NCBI GenBank assembly: GCA_003213495.1
Contig: QCMW01000001.1
Span: forward strand, 310,001-374,000
Length of the DNA stretch: 64,000 nucleotides
Source of the DNA: SAR86 cluster bacterium AG-422-O05
GTDB taxonomy: Bacteria; Pseudomonadota; Gammaproteobacteria; Magnimaribacterales; D2472
Reading direction: 5' to 3'
In this document: piece after piece, positions 9,425 through 17,777 of the stretch
Numbering within the stretch: position 1 is the first letter of the stretch
How the letters are laid out: every line of letters starts with the position of its first letter
Program-made: the position numbers and the translations under genes
The notes under the pieces: generated by a model
What the model was told of the DNA's origin: nothing
The model's input: the letters and a program-made list of their open reading frames with translations, nothing else
The model's database searches: none

Positions 9425-10426
9425 ATGAAATATGATATCAGTGCCTTAGGAAATGCTCTTGTAGATACCCAATATATGGTTAACCATGATTTTTTAAGTG
9501 ATATTGGTTTAGAGCCAGACTCTATGACTCTTGCCACTGCAGAAGAACATGCCCCAATAATAAAAAAACTTGAAGAAATGGGATCTGAATCAGTTTCAGA
9601 TTGCGGAGGTTCAGCTACAAATTCCTTGGTTGCAGCTTCCAATTATGGATCAAAATGTCATCATGTTTGTAGGGTTGCTGAAGATACTGACGGTAAAAAA
9701 TATTTAGATAGTTTGCAAAATGCTGGCGTGGAACATATTGGATATAGTAAGGAAAATTCTGATTTGCCAACCGGTAAATGTTTAATATTTGTTACTCCTG
9801 ATGCCAAAAGAACAATGAGCAGCATGTTAGGAATCAGTGCTTATCTAGGATCTAAAGATATTAATTATGATGCCGTTGAAAACTCAAAAATTTTTTATAT
9901 AGAAGGTTATATGGTCACAAGCGATGACAACTTTAGCGCAGTTACTTCAGTTTTAGAACATCTAAAAGATAAAAATACGATTAAAGCTTTATCTCTTTCA
10001 GATGCTGGAATTGTGCATGGGTTTAGAGAAAAATTTAATATCATAGAGTCATATGGCATTGATATGATTTTTTGTAATGATGATGAAGCAATTGCATTTT
10101 CTGGCAAAAATACACTAGAAGAAGCAATAGAATTCTATAAAAAGCAGACATATCTTATGGCAATCACAAGAGGTGGTGATGGAAGTATTGTTATTAAAGA
10201 TGGAGAATTGACTTCATCTCCGGCAGAATCAATAACTCCTGTAGATACTAATGGGGCTGGAGATATTTATGCTGGATCATTTATGCATGCTTACTTGCAA
10301 GGCAACAATATTGAAGATTGCGCAAGCTTCAGCAACTATGCCTCTTCAAAGGTTGTGGAGACATTTGGGCCTAGACTTTCATCAGATGGTTATAAAAAAG
10401 TTTTAAATAAATTAAAAAAAAGCTAG
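9425..10426 (+). CDS. PfkB family carbohydrate/nucleoside kinase (adenosine kinase-like)
   Basis: Ribokinase-family phosphotransferase. The N-terminal glycine motif is in DCGGSATNSLVAASNYG near residues 59-75, and the catalytic C-terminal signature DTNGAGDIYAGSF is near 273. Overall pattern and 333-residue length resemble bacterial PfkB proteins annotated as adenosine kinases. If the substrate is adenosine it would recycle the adenosine released by AhcY, which is encoded in this window; that link is inference. It starts at the base after the hemL stop. Substrate could also be a sugar or another nucleoside. Confidence 0.85.
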   Translation: MKYDISALGNALVDTQYMVNHDFLSDIGLEPDSMTLATAEEHAPIIKKLEEMGSESVSDCGGSATNSLVAASNYGSKCHHVCRVAEDTDGKKYLDSLQNAGVEHIGYSKENSDLPTGKCLIFVTPDAKRTMSSMLGISAYLGSKDINYDAVENSKIFYIEGYMVTSDDNFSAVTSVLEHLKDKNTIKALSLSDAGIVHGFREKFNIIESYGIDMIFCNDDEAIAFSGKNTLEEAIEFYKKQTYLMAITRGGDGSIVIKDGELTSSPAESITPVDTNGAGDIYAGSFMHAYLQGNNIEDCASFSNYASSKVVETFGPRLSSDGYKKVLNKLKKS

Positions 10427-10481
10427 CAAATTTCTTAACTATCTGATACTTTCTCCACCCTAAAAATTAAACCACAATTAT

Positions 10482-11054
10482 ATGCCGGCAAAAAAAACTA
10501 CAAAAGCTAAAAAAAAGATGCCAAATAAAGCATCTGCGAAAAAAGTCTCAACCAAAAAAGTCTCAACCAAAAAAGCATCAAAAGTATCAAAAACTGTAGC
10601 AAAGAAAAAAATATCGCCTAAATCTAAAGCTACATTGGCAAATAATAAATCTAAAATTGCGCCATACAAACTTAGAAAAAATGAAAAATATATGAGTGCT
10701 CGTATGAAGAAACATTTTATTGCTGTTCTGCTGTTATGGAAAGAGCACTTAAAAGAAGAGATGCAAAAAACTTTTGATCATTTAAAGACAAAGGGAGAAA
10801 CTTATGCAGATCCGGTTGACAGAGCCTCCCAAGAAGAAGAGTTTGCTTTCGAGTTAAGAACAAGAGATAGAGAAAGAAAACTCATTAATAAAATAGCTAT
10901 TTCTATTGAACTCATTAAACAAGATGAATATGGTTGGTGTGAATCATGTGGAGATGAAATTGGAATCAAAAGACTCGAAGCTAGACCAACTGCAACTCAT
11001 TGCATTGACTGCAAAACTCTCGATGAGATAAAAGAAAAACAATTAAGCGGATGA
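10482..11054 (+). CDS. dksA: RNA polymerase-binding transcription factor DksA with Lys-rich N-terminal extension
   Basis: Binds the RNA polymerase secondary channel and acts with ppGpp in the stringent response. The DksA core begins around residue 55, with the coiled-coil tip DPVDRASQEEE near residues 107-117. The zinc finger CESCGDEIGIKRLEARPTATHCIDC starts near 152 and has four cysteines. At 190 residues it exceeds E. coli DksA (151) because of an N-terminal tail of about 55 residues made almost wholly of Lys, Ala, Ser, Thr and Val, including tandem KKVST units. The tail resembles histone H1-like or PAKKT-type sequences. It precedes pcnB, as in other gammaproteobacteria. Confidence 0.93.
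   Translation: MPAKKTTKAKKKMPNKASAKKVSTKKVSTKKASKVSKTVAKKKISPKSKATLANNKSKIAPYKLRKNEKYMSARMKKHFIAVLLLWKEHLKEEMQKTFDHLKTKGETYADPVDRASQEEEFAFELRTRDRERKLINKIAISIELIKQDEYGWCESCGDEIGIKRLEARPTATHCIDCKTLDEIKEKQLSG
10539..10568 (+). repeat. Tandem 15-bp repeat in the dksA N-terminal extension
   Basis: Two perfect adjacent copies of aaaaaagtctcaacc, followed by a partial third copy that diverges after seven bases. Each unit is in frame and encodes KKVST. The tract is a likely site for slippage-driven length change of the tail. Confidence 0.9.
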
Positions 11055-11081
11055 TCTTTTTTTCTTATCAAATAAGATATT

Positions 11082-12314
11082 TTGATAAATAATAAAAAAA
11101 TAAGTAAATTTGCAATTTCCATTGTCAAAGACCTTCATAAAAATAATTTCCAAGCATACCTAGTTGGCGGCTGTGTAAGGGATTTGTTGTGTGGCATAAA
11201 TCCAAAGGACTTCGATATTGCAACTGATGCAACACCAGAACAAATAAGAAAAATATTTAGAGCTTCTAGAATAATTGGTAAAAGATTTAAATTAGTTCAC
11301 GTTTTTAATAGATCAGAATTGATAGAGGTAGCAACCTTCAGGTCTGGGAATAATGGATTTAATGATGGCAATCTGGTTACAGACCAAAGCGGAAAGATTA
11401 TTAGAGATAATGTCTGGGGAACTCTTGAAGAAGATACTTACAGAAGAGATTTCACAATAAATGCACTTTATTACTGCCCTATCACTGGAAAAATTGAAGA
11501 CTATAATAAAGGACTAAAACATATTCATAACAAAGAAATAGTTTCTATCGGTGACCCTGATTTAAGATTTGAAGAAGATCCTGTAAGGAGCTTAAGAGCA
11601 ATAAGATTTTGTACAAAACTAAACTTTAAGATAAACAATAATATTAAAGAAGCCATATACAAAAAAGGCCACTTACTGTCTAGCGTTTCAAATGCACGCT
11701 TATTTGATGAATTTTGTAAAATATTTCTCAATGGCATGGCCGAAAAAAATTTCAATAAGCTTGTTTCATTTGGTTTAAATAAATATCTTGTTTCCACAAA
11801 CTTAAATGGATGTGAATTTTCAAATCAACTTATTATTGAGGCTTTAAGAAATACTGATAAACGCATTAAAAATAATCAATCAATAACGCCAGGTTTTTTG
11901 ATTGCTGCTCTCTTGTGGCCTCAATTAATTAAAAAATCATTAAAAGGAAACGAGATTAATCTCAAAAAATTTTTTAGGTCTATGGATTCAATATTGAGAA
12001 ATCAACAAAAAATTACAGCTATACCAAGAAAGTTTCATACATATATAAAAGATATTTGGGTTTTGCAGCTTAAACTGCATAGCAGAATTGGAAGACAGCC
12101 ATATAAGACACTCAAACATCCTAGGTTTAGAGCTGCTTATGATTTTCTTTTAATTAGAGAAAAGGCTGCTGCCAAAACAAAGGATTTAGGATTTTGGTGG
12201 ACAGAGTTTCAAAAAAATAACGAAGACTTGAAAAAGAAACTTATCATTGATTTGAAAAAAAATAACTTAGAAGAATCTACTAAAATATTTGGATTCTCTA
12301 AAGAGTTGCGATAA
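11082..12314 (+). CDS. pcnB: Poly(A) polymerase I, TTG (or ATT) start
   Basis: Adds poly(A) tails to RNA 3' ends and promotes decay. The nucleotidyltransferase head has GGCVRDLLCG near residue 28 and the metal-binding DFDIATDA near 43. RRDFTINALYY and FEEDPVRSLRAIRF follow, as in PcnB/CCA enzymes. The C-terminal GRQPYKTLKHPRFRAAYDFLL block is typical of PcnB and not of CCA-adding enzyme. No ATG fits: the frame closes at a TAA at 11073, leaving ATT at 11079 or TTG at 11082. E. coli pcnB is known to use an inefficient AUU start. It lies 27 bases after dksA. Confidence 0.93.
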   Translation: MINNKKISKFAISIVKDLHKNNFQAYLVGGCVRDLLCGINPKDFDIATDATPEQIRKIFRASRIIGKRFKLVHVFNRSELIEVATFRSGNNGFNDGNLVTDQSGKIIRDNVWGTLEEDTYRRDFTINALYYCPITGKIEDYNKGLKHIHNKEIVSIGDPDLRFEEDPVRSLRAIRFCTKLNFKINNNIKEAIYKKGHLLSSVSNARLFDEFCKIFLNGMAEKNFNKLVSFGLNKYLVSTNLNGCEFSNQLIIEALRNTDKRIKNNQSITPGFLIAALLWPQLIKKSLKGNEINLKKFFRSMDSILRNQQKITAIPRKFHTYIKDIWVLQLKLHSRIGRQPYKTLKHPRFRAAYDFLLIREKAAAKTKDLGFWWTEFQKNNEDLKKKLIIDLKKNNLEESTKIFGFSKELR

Positions 12315-12341
12315 TCTATTGATTATAGAAATTTAGTAACA

Positions 12342-13007
12342 ATGAAGCCTGCGTTAAACGAGATACCACTTCCAAAATACATTGCTATTGAAGGGCCTAT
12401 TGGAGTTGGTAAAACCACTCTAGCTAATAAAATTGCTAAAACTTTTAACTATGATGCTTTCCTAGAACAACCTTCTGAGAATCCTTTTTTAAAAAATTTT
12501 TATAGAAACCAAGGTCAATCGGCTTTAGCTACTCAGCTTTTCTTTCTTTTCCAACGAATGCAGCAAATTCAAGATCTTAAGCAAAGAAGTTTGTTTGAAA
12601 ATGTTCGAGTTGCTGACTTTCTTATTGAAAAAGATAGATTATTTGCAGAAGTAACACTCACTAATGAAGAAATGGATTTGTACAACAAAGTATACGAACA
12701 TATAACTTTAGATGCGCCAACACCTGATTTAGTAATTTATCTTCAAGCACCAATTGAAATTTTAAAAGAAAGAATAACTAAAAGAGGAAACATCAACGAA
12801 CAATATCTAACTTTAGATTACTTGGAGAGACTTAATGATGAATATTCCAGATTTTTTCTAGACTATAAATCTGCTCCACTACTTATTATCAATGCTGCAG
12901 ATATAAATCTAGAATCAAATGACGAAGATTATGAGTCCTTGATAACTATGATAATGTCAAATCCAAAAGGTACAAATTTTGTAAATCCACAACCTTCGCT
13001 TATCTAG
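12342..13007 (+). CDS. Deoxynucleoside kinase (dGK/dAK/dCK family)
   Basis: Phosphorylates deoxynucleosides for salvage into dNTPs. A P-loop GPIGVGKTT lies at about residues 18-26, followed by FLEQPSENPFLKNFY, the family's substrate-binding Glu region. FLIEKDRLFAE corresponds to the DRS-like motif and LKERITKRG to the lid. Length 221 is standard. Among relatives folK often follows pcnB; here the kinase sits in that slot and no folK is seen. The exact nucleoside cannot be read from the sequence. Confidence 0.88.
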   Translation: MKPALNEIPLPKYIAIEGPIGVGKTTLANKIAKTFNYDAFLEQPSENPFLKNFYRNQGQSALATQLFFLFQRMQQIQDLKQRSLFENVRVADFLIEKDRLFAEVTLTNEEMDLYNKVYEHITLDAPTPDLVIYLQAPIEILKERITKRGNINEQYLTLDYLERLNDEYSRFFLDYKSAPLLIINAADINLESNDEDYESLITMIMSNPKGTNFVNPQPSLI

Positions 13008-13016
13008 TAAATTGTA

Positions 13017-14939
13017 GTGTCCAAAGATTTATATAGTCCTCTATCCTCAAATATTCATATAAAAGACATAGAAGAATATAAAAAACTTTACACAGAATCG
13101 ATTAAAAACCCTAAAGACTTTTTTGGAAAGTTGGCTAAAGAAAATATAGCTTGGTTTGAAGATTTTGATGAAGTACATAATGATAAATTTTCAAATACAA
13201 AATGGTTCAAAGGCGGTAAAACAAATCTAAGTTTTAATTGTATTGATAGGCATCTTAAAAATGATGCAAATAAAACTGCAATAATTTGGGAAGGTGACGA
13301 TACTTCTGACTCAAAAATAATTACTTATCAAAATTTACATGACGAAGTATGTAAGTTTGCTAATGTCTTAAAAAAAATTGGTGTTAAAAAAGGTTCAAGA
13401 GTATGTATTTACATGCCTATGATTCCAGAAACAGCATTTGCAATGCTTGCTTGTGCAAGGATTGGAGCAATACATTCAGTTGTCTTTGGTGGTTTTTCTC
13501 CTGAATCTCTAAAAGACAGGATTCTCGATGCAGATTGTTCAATTGTAATTACTGCAGATGAGGGTATCCGAGGTGGAAAGAAAGTGCCATTGAAGACTAA
13601 CGTAGATGAAGCCCTGAAAGCTTGTCCTGGAGTTAAAAATACATTGGTTATAAGAAGAACAGGTGGAGATATTTCTTGGAATGAGAATAAAGATTTATGG
13701 TATGAAGATTTAGCAAATGAGTCTGATACTAGCTGTGATCCTGAACCAATGGATTCAGAAGATCCCCTTTTCATTCTTTACACATCTGGTTCTACTGGAA
13801 AACCCAAAGGAGTACTTCATACAACTGCAGGATACTTATTGGGCGCACATATTAGCTTCAAATATTTATTTGGTGTGAGACCAGAAGATAATTATTGGTG
13901 TACTGCTGATGTGGGTTGGATTACTGGACATACTTATATTTTGTATGGTCCTCTATCAAATGGCTCCTCAACTTTAATGTTCGAAGGGGTACCTACATAC
14001 CCTACAGCTTCTAGATGTTGGGAAATATGTGATAAGCACGAAATAAATATTTTTTATACTGCGCCAACTGCTATTAGAGCACTGATGGCCCAAGGCAATG
14101 ATCCTGTAACAAGAACAAAAAGAGATAGCTTAAGAATTCTGGGTACAGTCGGTGAACCAATAAATCCAGAAGCATGGGATTGGTACTTTAATGTTGTTGG
14201 TGAATCCAAATGTGAAGTAATAGATACTTGGTGGCAGACCGAAACTGGTTCTGTACTGATATCACCAATTGCAGGAGTAACTCCGACAAAGCCAGGCTCA
14301 GCAACTCTCCCTTTCTTTGGAGTAAAGCCAGCTCTCTACGATGAACATGGAACTGCACTTGATGGTGCAAATTCAGGGAATCTTGTAATTGAAAGTTCTT
14401 GGCCAAGCCAAATCAGAAGTGTTTTTGGTGATCATCAAAGAATGATAGATACCTATTTTAGTCTGTATAAAGATATCTATTTCACTGGAGACGGAGCTAG
14501 AAGAGATGAGGACGGTTACTATTGGATAACAGGCAGAGTTGACGATGTGCTAAATGTTTCTGGACACAGGTTAGGTACTGCAGAAATTGAAAGTGCTCTT
14601 GTGCTTCATCCAAAAGTTGCTGAAGCGGCAGTTGTAGGTTTTGACCACCCTATTAAGGGTCAAGGTATATATGCTTTTGTTACTCTTATGATTGAAGAAT
14701 CATTTTCTGATGATCTTAATAATGAATTAAAACAATTTGTAGCAAAAGAAATCGGCGCAATCGCAAAACCAGATTTAATTCAAAATGCACCAGGACTTCC
14801 AAAAACAAGATCAGGAAAAATCATGAGAAGAATTCTAAGAAAAATTGCTGAAAATGATTTATCTAATTTAGGTGATACCTCAACGCTTGCAGATCCTACA
14901 GTTGTAGAATCATTAATTAATAATAAAATTAGTTTATGA
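13017..14939 (+). CDS. acs: Acetyl-CoA synthetase (AMP-forming), GTG start
   Basis: Activates acetate to acetyl-CoA through acetyl-AMP. The adenylate-forming motif [14 protein letters not shown] is near residue 254, and [40 protein letters not shown]-type hinge elements and the C-terminal SGKIMRR follow. The lysine in SGK (near 600) is the residue regulated by acetylation in the family. The frame has a TAA immediately upstream, so GTG at 13017 is the only plausible start; it gives 640 residues, close to E. coli Acs (652). The ATGA overlap with the next lipoprotein gene implies coupling. Confidence 0.96.
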   Translation: MSKDLYSPLSSNIHIKDIEEYKKLYTESIKNPKDFFGKLAKENIAWFEDFDEVHNDKFSNTKWFKGGKTNLSFNCIDRHLKNDANKTAIIWEGDDTSDSKIITYQNLHDEVCKFANVLKKIGVKKGSRVCIYMPMIPETAFAMLACARIGAIHSVVFGGFSPESLKDRILDADCSIVITADEGIRGGKKVPLKTNVDEALKACPGVKNTLVIRRTGGDISWNENKDLWYEDLANESDTSCDPEPMDSEDPLFILYTSGSTGKPKGVLHTTAGYLLGAHISFKYLFGVRPEDNYWCTADVGWITGHTYILYGPLSNGSSTLMFEGVPTYPTASRCWEICDKHEINIFYTAPTAIRALMAQGNDPVTRTKRDSLRILGTVGEPINPEAWDWYFNVVGESKCEVIDTWWQTETGSVLISPIAGVTPTKPGSATLPFFGVKPALYDEHGTALDGANSGNLVIESSWPSQIRSVFGDHQRMIDTYFSLYKDIYFTGDGARRDEDGYYWITGRVDDVLNVSGHRLGTAEIESALVLHPKVAEAAVVGFDHPIKGQGIYAFVTLMIEESFSDDLNNELKQFVAKEIGAIAKPDLIQNAPGLPKTRSGKIMRRILRKIAENDLSNLGDTSTLADPTVVESLINNKISL

Positions 14940-15271
14940 AAAAAATTAGTTTCTTAATTTTTATTTTACTAACTTTTATTGGTTGTAATACAAACCAAAA
15001 CTATGATAAATCAATGCTACCTGATGCAGATCCAAAAGCTCTAAGTGGAGTCAATTCAAAGGTATTAATTTCTTGTATGCAAATACCAGTGCCTCGTCCA
15101 CCAGTTCCAATAAATCCTAATCATAAAGTTCCAACGGGTGAAGTTTATGATCAAAACGATTGTGTCGAAAATAAAATGGGTGACAATGAACGAAAAAAAC
15201 TTCTAAGTGAAAAAAAAGAAAAAGAAAAATTTAAGCTCGAAATTAATTTAGAGGATCAAGAAGAAGAATAA
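14936..15271 (+). CDS. Small lipoprotein of unknown function
   Basis: A hydrophobic signal ends in a lipobox (FIGC, Cys near residue 17). The mature protein has a Pro-rich stretch ([14 protein letters not shown]) and a highly charged C-terminus rich in Lys and Glu. Two cysteines remain in the mature part. I do not recognise the family. It starts inside the acs stop codon and overlaps the convergent MBL gene by 16 bases at its 3' end. A link to acetate metabolism is only positional. Confidence 0.7.
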   Translation: MKKISFLIFILLTFIGCNTNQNYDKSMLPDADPKALSGVNSKVLISCMQIPVPRPPVPINPNHKVPTGEVYDQNDCVENKMGDNERKKLLSEKKEKEKFKLEINLEDQEEE

Positions 15272-16056
15272 AGATTATCTTTGTTTAATATTTTTCCATC
15301 TTCAAAAAGTTTTATTAAATGGGCCAAAAGGCTCATTTTTGCAATTGGGTATAACATTTCAGGTACATCATCGTAGACCAAGGGCAGAAGATCATCAATA
15401 TTTGAATTTTGATTTTTTTCAACACATCTTAATACTTTTGATTCTCTAGATAATCTATGTCTAATAATAGATTTAATAGTTTTAGTTGGCTCGCTCATAA
15501 AGTTGCCATGACCTGGTGCAAAGTAATCAATATCATAATTATTTAATAAATTTAGAGAATTTATGTATTCGGTCATATTGCCATCTGGTGGTGCGATTAC
15601 AACTGTTGAACCATCCATAATATGATCGCCTGTTAACAAACAATTTATTTCTTTCAAATAAAAACATAAATGATTAGATGCATGTCCGGGTGTATGAATC
15701 ACTTCAATAGAATACTCATCAGTTGAGATTACATCACCGTGATTCAACACAGTGTCTGGCTGAAAGGATTCATCCTCCCAATCAGATTCTCTATCAACTA
15801 ATCTTCCAAACATTGGAATCTTTAATTCTTGTGATATTGGTAATGCAGCAGGCGAATGATCTGTATGTGTGTGGGTAACTAAAATTCTTTTAATTTTTCC
15901 GCTTCCCGCTTTCAAAATTTCTTCAATATGTTCAGGAATATTCGGTCCAGGATCAATAAGAGTAATATCCTTTTTTCCAATTAAATACGTGTTAGTTCCT
16001 TGTCCAGTAAAAACACCACCGTTAGGTGCAGTAATTTTTTGTACCAATTCATTCAT
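15256..16056 (-). CDS. MBL-fold metallohydrolase, LACTB2-like
   Basis: Metallo-beta-lactamase-fold hydrolase with THTHTDHSPAAL near residues 58-69 supplying HxHxDH. Further metal ligands are in HTPGHASNHLC, TGDHIMDGS and APGHGNF. The C-terminal 75 residues (from about 190) match the winged-helix module of LACTB2-type proteins, which are endoribonuclease/thioesterase-like. The substrate is unknown. It shares its first base with the end of the upstream Nudix gene, so the pair is an operon. Confidence 0.88.
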   Translation of the reverse strand: MNELVQKITAPNGGVFTGQGTNTYLIGKKDITLIDPGPNIPEHIEEILKAGSGKIKRILVTHTHTDHSPAALPISQELKIPMFGRLVDRESDWEDESFQPDTVLNHGDVISTDEYSIEVIHTPGHASNHLCFYLKEINCLLTGDHIMDGSTVVIAPPDGNMTEYINSLNLLNNYDIDYFAPGHGNFMSEPTKTIKSIIRHRLSRESKVLRCVEKNQNSNIDDLLPLVYDDVPEMLYPIAKMSLLAHLIKLFEDGKILNKDNLYSSS

Positions 16057-16847
16057 TAATGATCCTCGTAACCTTCATCACCAGGAAATAATACAACCCA
16101 ATTTCCATTGTCCTTAAAAAATTTTGGCAAGATAGGTTTTATTTCATTATGAGAAATTTGTTTTTGATTATCCAGCATATCCATTGCGCTTTTAAACTCC
16201 ATACAGGATTTAAGATTTTCAGTAGTTGGCAAAATCATTTGCATTTCTCCATCCAGAGCTTTCTTTAGTGCCATGTTTGGATTGATCCACAAACTCTTGG
16301 TCAATTCCATACCATCATGTTGCACAATCTGTTTTTCTGGCAAATAAGCTATAAAAAATCTAGTGTCATATCTTCTAGTCTCAAATTCAGGAGTTATCCA
16401 ATGAGAAAGTGGTGCTATATTTGATGTTGAGAGAATTAAGTCTTCCTCTTTACATACATCTAAAATATTAATTTCATTATTGATTAACATTTTTCTATAT
16501 TTATCAAACTTAGATTTATCTTCATCCTCTAAATTAAGCTTTTCTCCAGATATTTTTGTTGCTAAAAGTATGCCAACCTCTTCAAAACATTCTCTAATAC
16601 AAGCAACCCAATAGCTCAAGCCTCCATTATTTAAACCTAAAGTAAGCGAAGCTTCTTGATCATTATGTCCATCACAATATGACTCTAGATCTTTTGAACA
16701 ATCCCCCTCATCGATTTTGCCTCCAGGAAAAACATATAGATTTTCAAAAGGAGGTTTTTTGGATCTTTTTACCATTAGCACCTCCATACCCTCCTCAGAG
16801 TCTCTAAGAACAAGGACTGTTGCAGCAGGTGTTAAATTATTATTCAT
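16056..16847 (-). CDS. Nudix hydrolase, NUDT19-like with split Nudix box
   Basis: The Nudix box is split: GGKIDEGD near residue 40 and RECFEEVGILL near 88 are separated by about 38 residues instead of the normal short spacer. NUDT19-type CoA/nucleotide diphosphatases have an insertion at this place. The metal-binding REUxEExGU half is intact. A likely substrate is CoA, acyl-CoA or a related diphosphate, but this is inference. It is the first gene of a two-gene operon with the MBL hydrolase and is divergent from an alpha/beta hydrolase across only 32 bases. Confidence 0.87.
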   Translation of the reverse strand: MNNNLTPAATVLVLRDSEEGMEVLMVKRSKKPPFENLYVFPGGKIDEGDCSKDLESYCDGHNDQEASLTLGLNNGGLSYWVACIRECFEEVGILLATKISGEKLNLEDEDKSKFDKYRKMLINNEINILDVCKEEDLILSTSNIAPLSHWITPEFETRRYDTRFFIAYLPEKQIVQHDGMELTKSLWINPNMALKKALDGEMQMILPTTENLKSCMEFKSAMDMLDNQKQISHNEIKPILPKFFKDNGNWVVLFPGDEGYEDH

Positions 16848-16879
16848 AAATTTAATTGATATAGCTTAGAATACTGCTT

Positions 16880-17770
16880 ATGCAAATTACTAACAATCTA
16901 AATAATGATATTTCTGCAGCACCAGCATGGTTTAATCATGCTATAAATATAAAACCTTCTGAAAAAATTTTAGAAAGTGAAAAAGGACCTCTTTCATATT
17001 CAATATGGCCAACTGAATCTAAAAATAATAATCTTCTTATTTTCATTCATGGCACAGGAGCTCATAAAAAATGGTGGTATCCAATTGCTCCACAATTTAT
17101 AAATTATTCAAATGTAATAGCAATTGATTTACCTGGCATGGGAGATTCTGGATTCCGACAGAAATACAGCATTAAAGATTTTGGTCAATGTGTTATTTCC
17201 ATTATTGAAAAGGAACAATCTAACTTAGACATCGATAATATATTTATTGTTGGTCATTCTTTAGGCGGTCAAGTGGCCGGTTATGTAGCTTCTGAAGAAA
17301 AAGAGCTTGTTTCGAACTTGATTATGATTGACACATTTATTAGGCCTCCTGATTGGGATCCATCTCAAAACGAAGGAGGTCCCTTAAGAATGATTAAGTA
17401 CTATTCTGATAAAACTACAATTTTGAAAAGGTTTAGATTACTGCCACAACAAGAATGTGAAAATGAATGGTTTGTTCGTTATATAGCAGAACATTCCGTA
17501 AAGCAGACTGAAGAAGGTTGGCGTTGGAAATTTGATGATTCAATGTTTAATAGTCTTGAAAGATTATTTGGTTATAAATTTTCTTTTGGCTGTCCAGCAC
17601 TATTTATTCATGGGGCAGATAGTTTACTTATGTCAGCTAATATCTTGGATAATATTAAAAAGACATATTCCGACATTATGGATTTTAACGAAGTAAAAGG
17701 AGCAGCTCATCATGTTCCACTCGATAAGCCCCTAGAAATAGTTGATATAATTAAAAAACGACTTTTTTAG
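16880..17770 (+). CDS. Alpha/beta hydrolase
   Basis: Serine hydrolase of the alpha/beta fold. The oxyanion motif FIHGTGAHKKWW is near residue 54, the nucleophile elbow GHSLGGQ near 124 and the acid in FIHGADS. The catalytic histidine is probably within AAHHVPLDKP close to the C-terminus. There is no signal peptide, so it is predicted to be cytoplasmic. It is followed after 7 bases by a membrane-anchored propeller protein that may also be a hydrolase. Substrate unknown. Confidence 0.88.
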   Translation: MQITNNLNNDISAAPAWFNHAINIKPSEKILESEKGPLSYSIWPTESKNNNLLIFIHGTGAHKKWWYPIAPQFINYSNVIAIDLPGMGDSGFRQKYSIKDFGQCVISIIEKEQSNLDIDNIFIVGHSLGGQVAGYVASEEKELVSNLIMIDTFIRPPDWDPSQNEGGPLRMIKYYSDKTTILKRFRLLPQQECENEWFVRYIAEHSVKQTEEGWRWKFDDSMFNSLERLFGYKFSFGCPALFIHGADSLLMSANILDNIKKTYSDIMDFNEVKGAAHHVPLDKPLEIVDIIKKRLF

Positions 17771-17777
17771 ATTTTTT

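Noticed and set aside
10478-10669. 63-codon Phe/Ala-rich ORF antisense to the start of dksA
   Set aside because: Its hydrophobic composition is the mirror of the Lys-rich repeat tail on the sense strand; it has no independent support.
13409-13774. 121-codon ORF antisense to acs
   Set aside because: It is internal to acs, whose motifs are intact across the same region.
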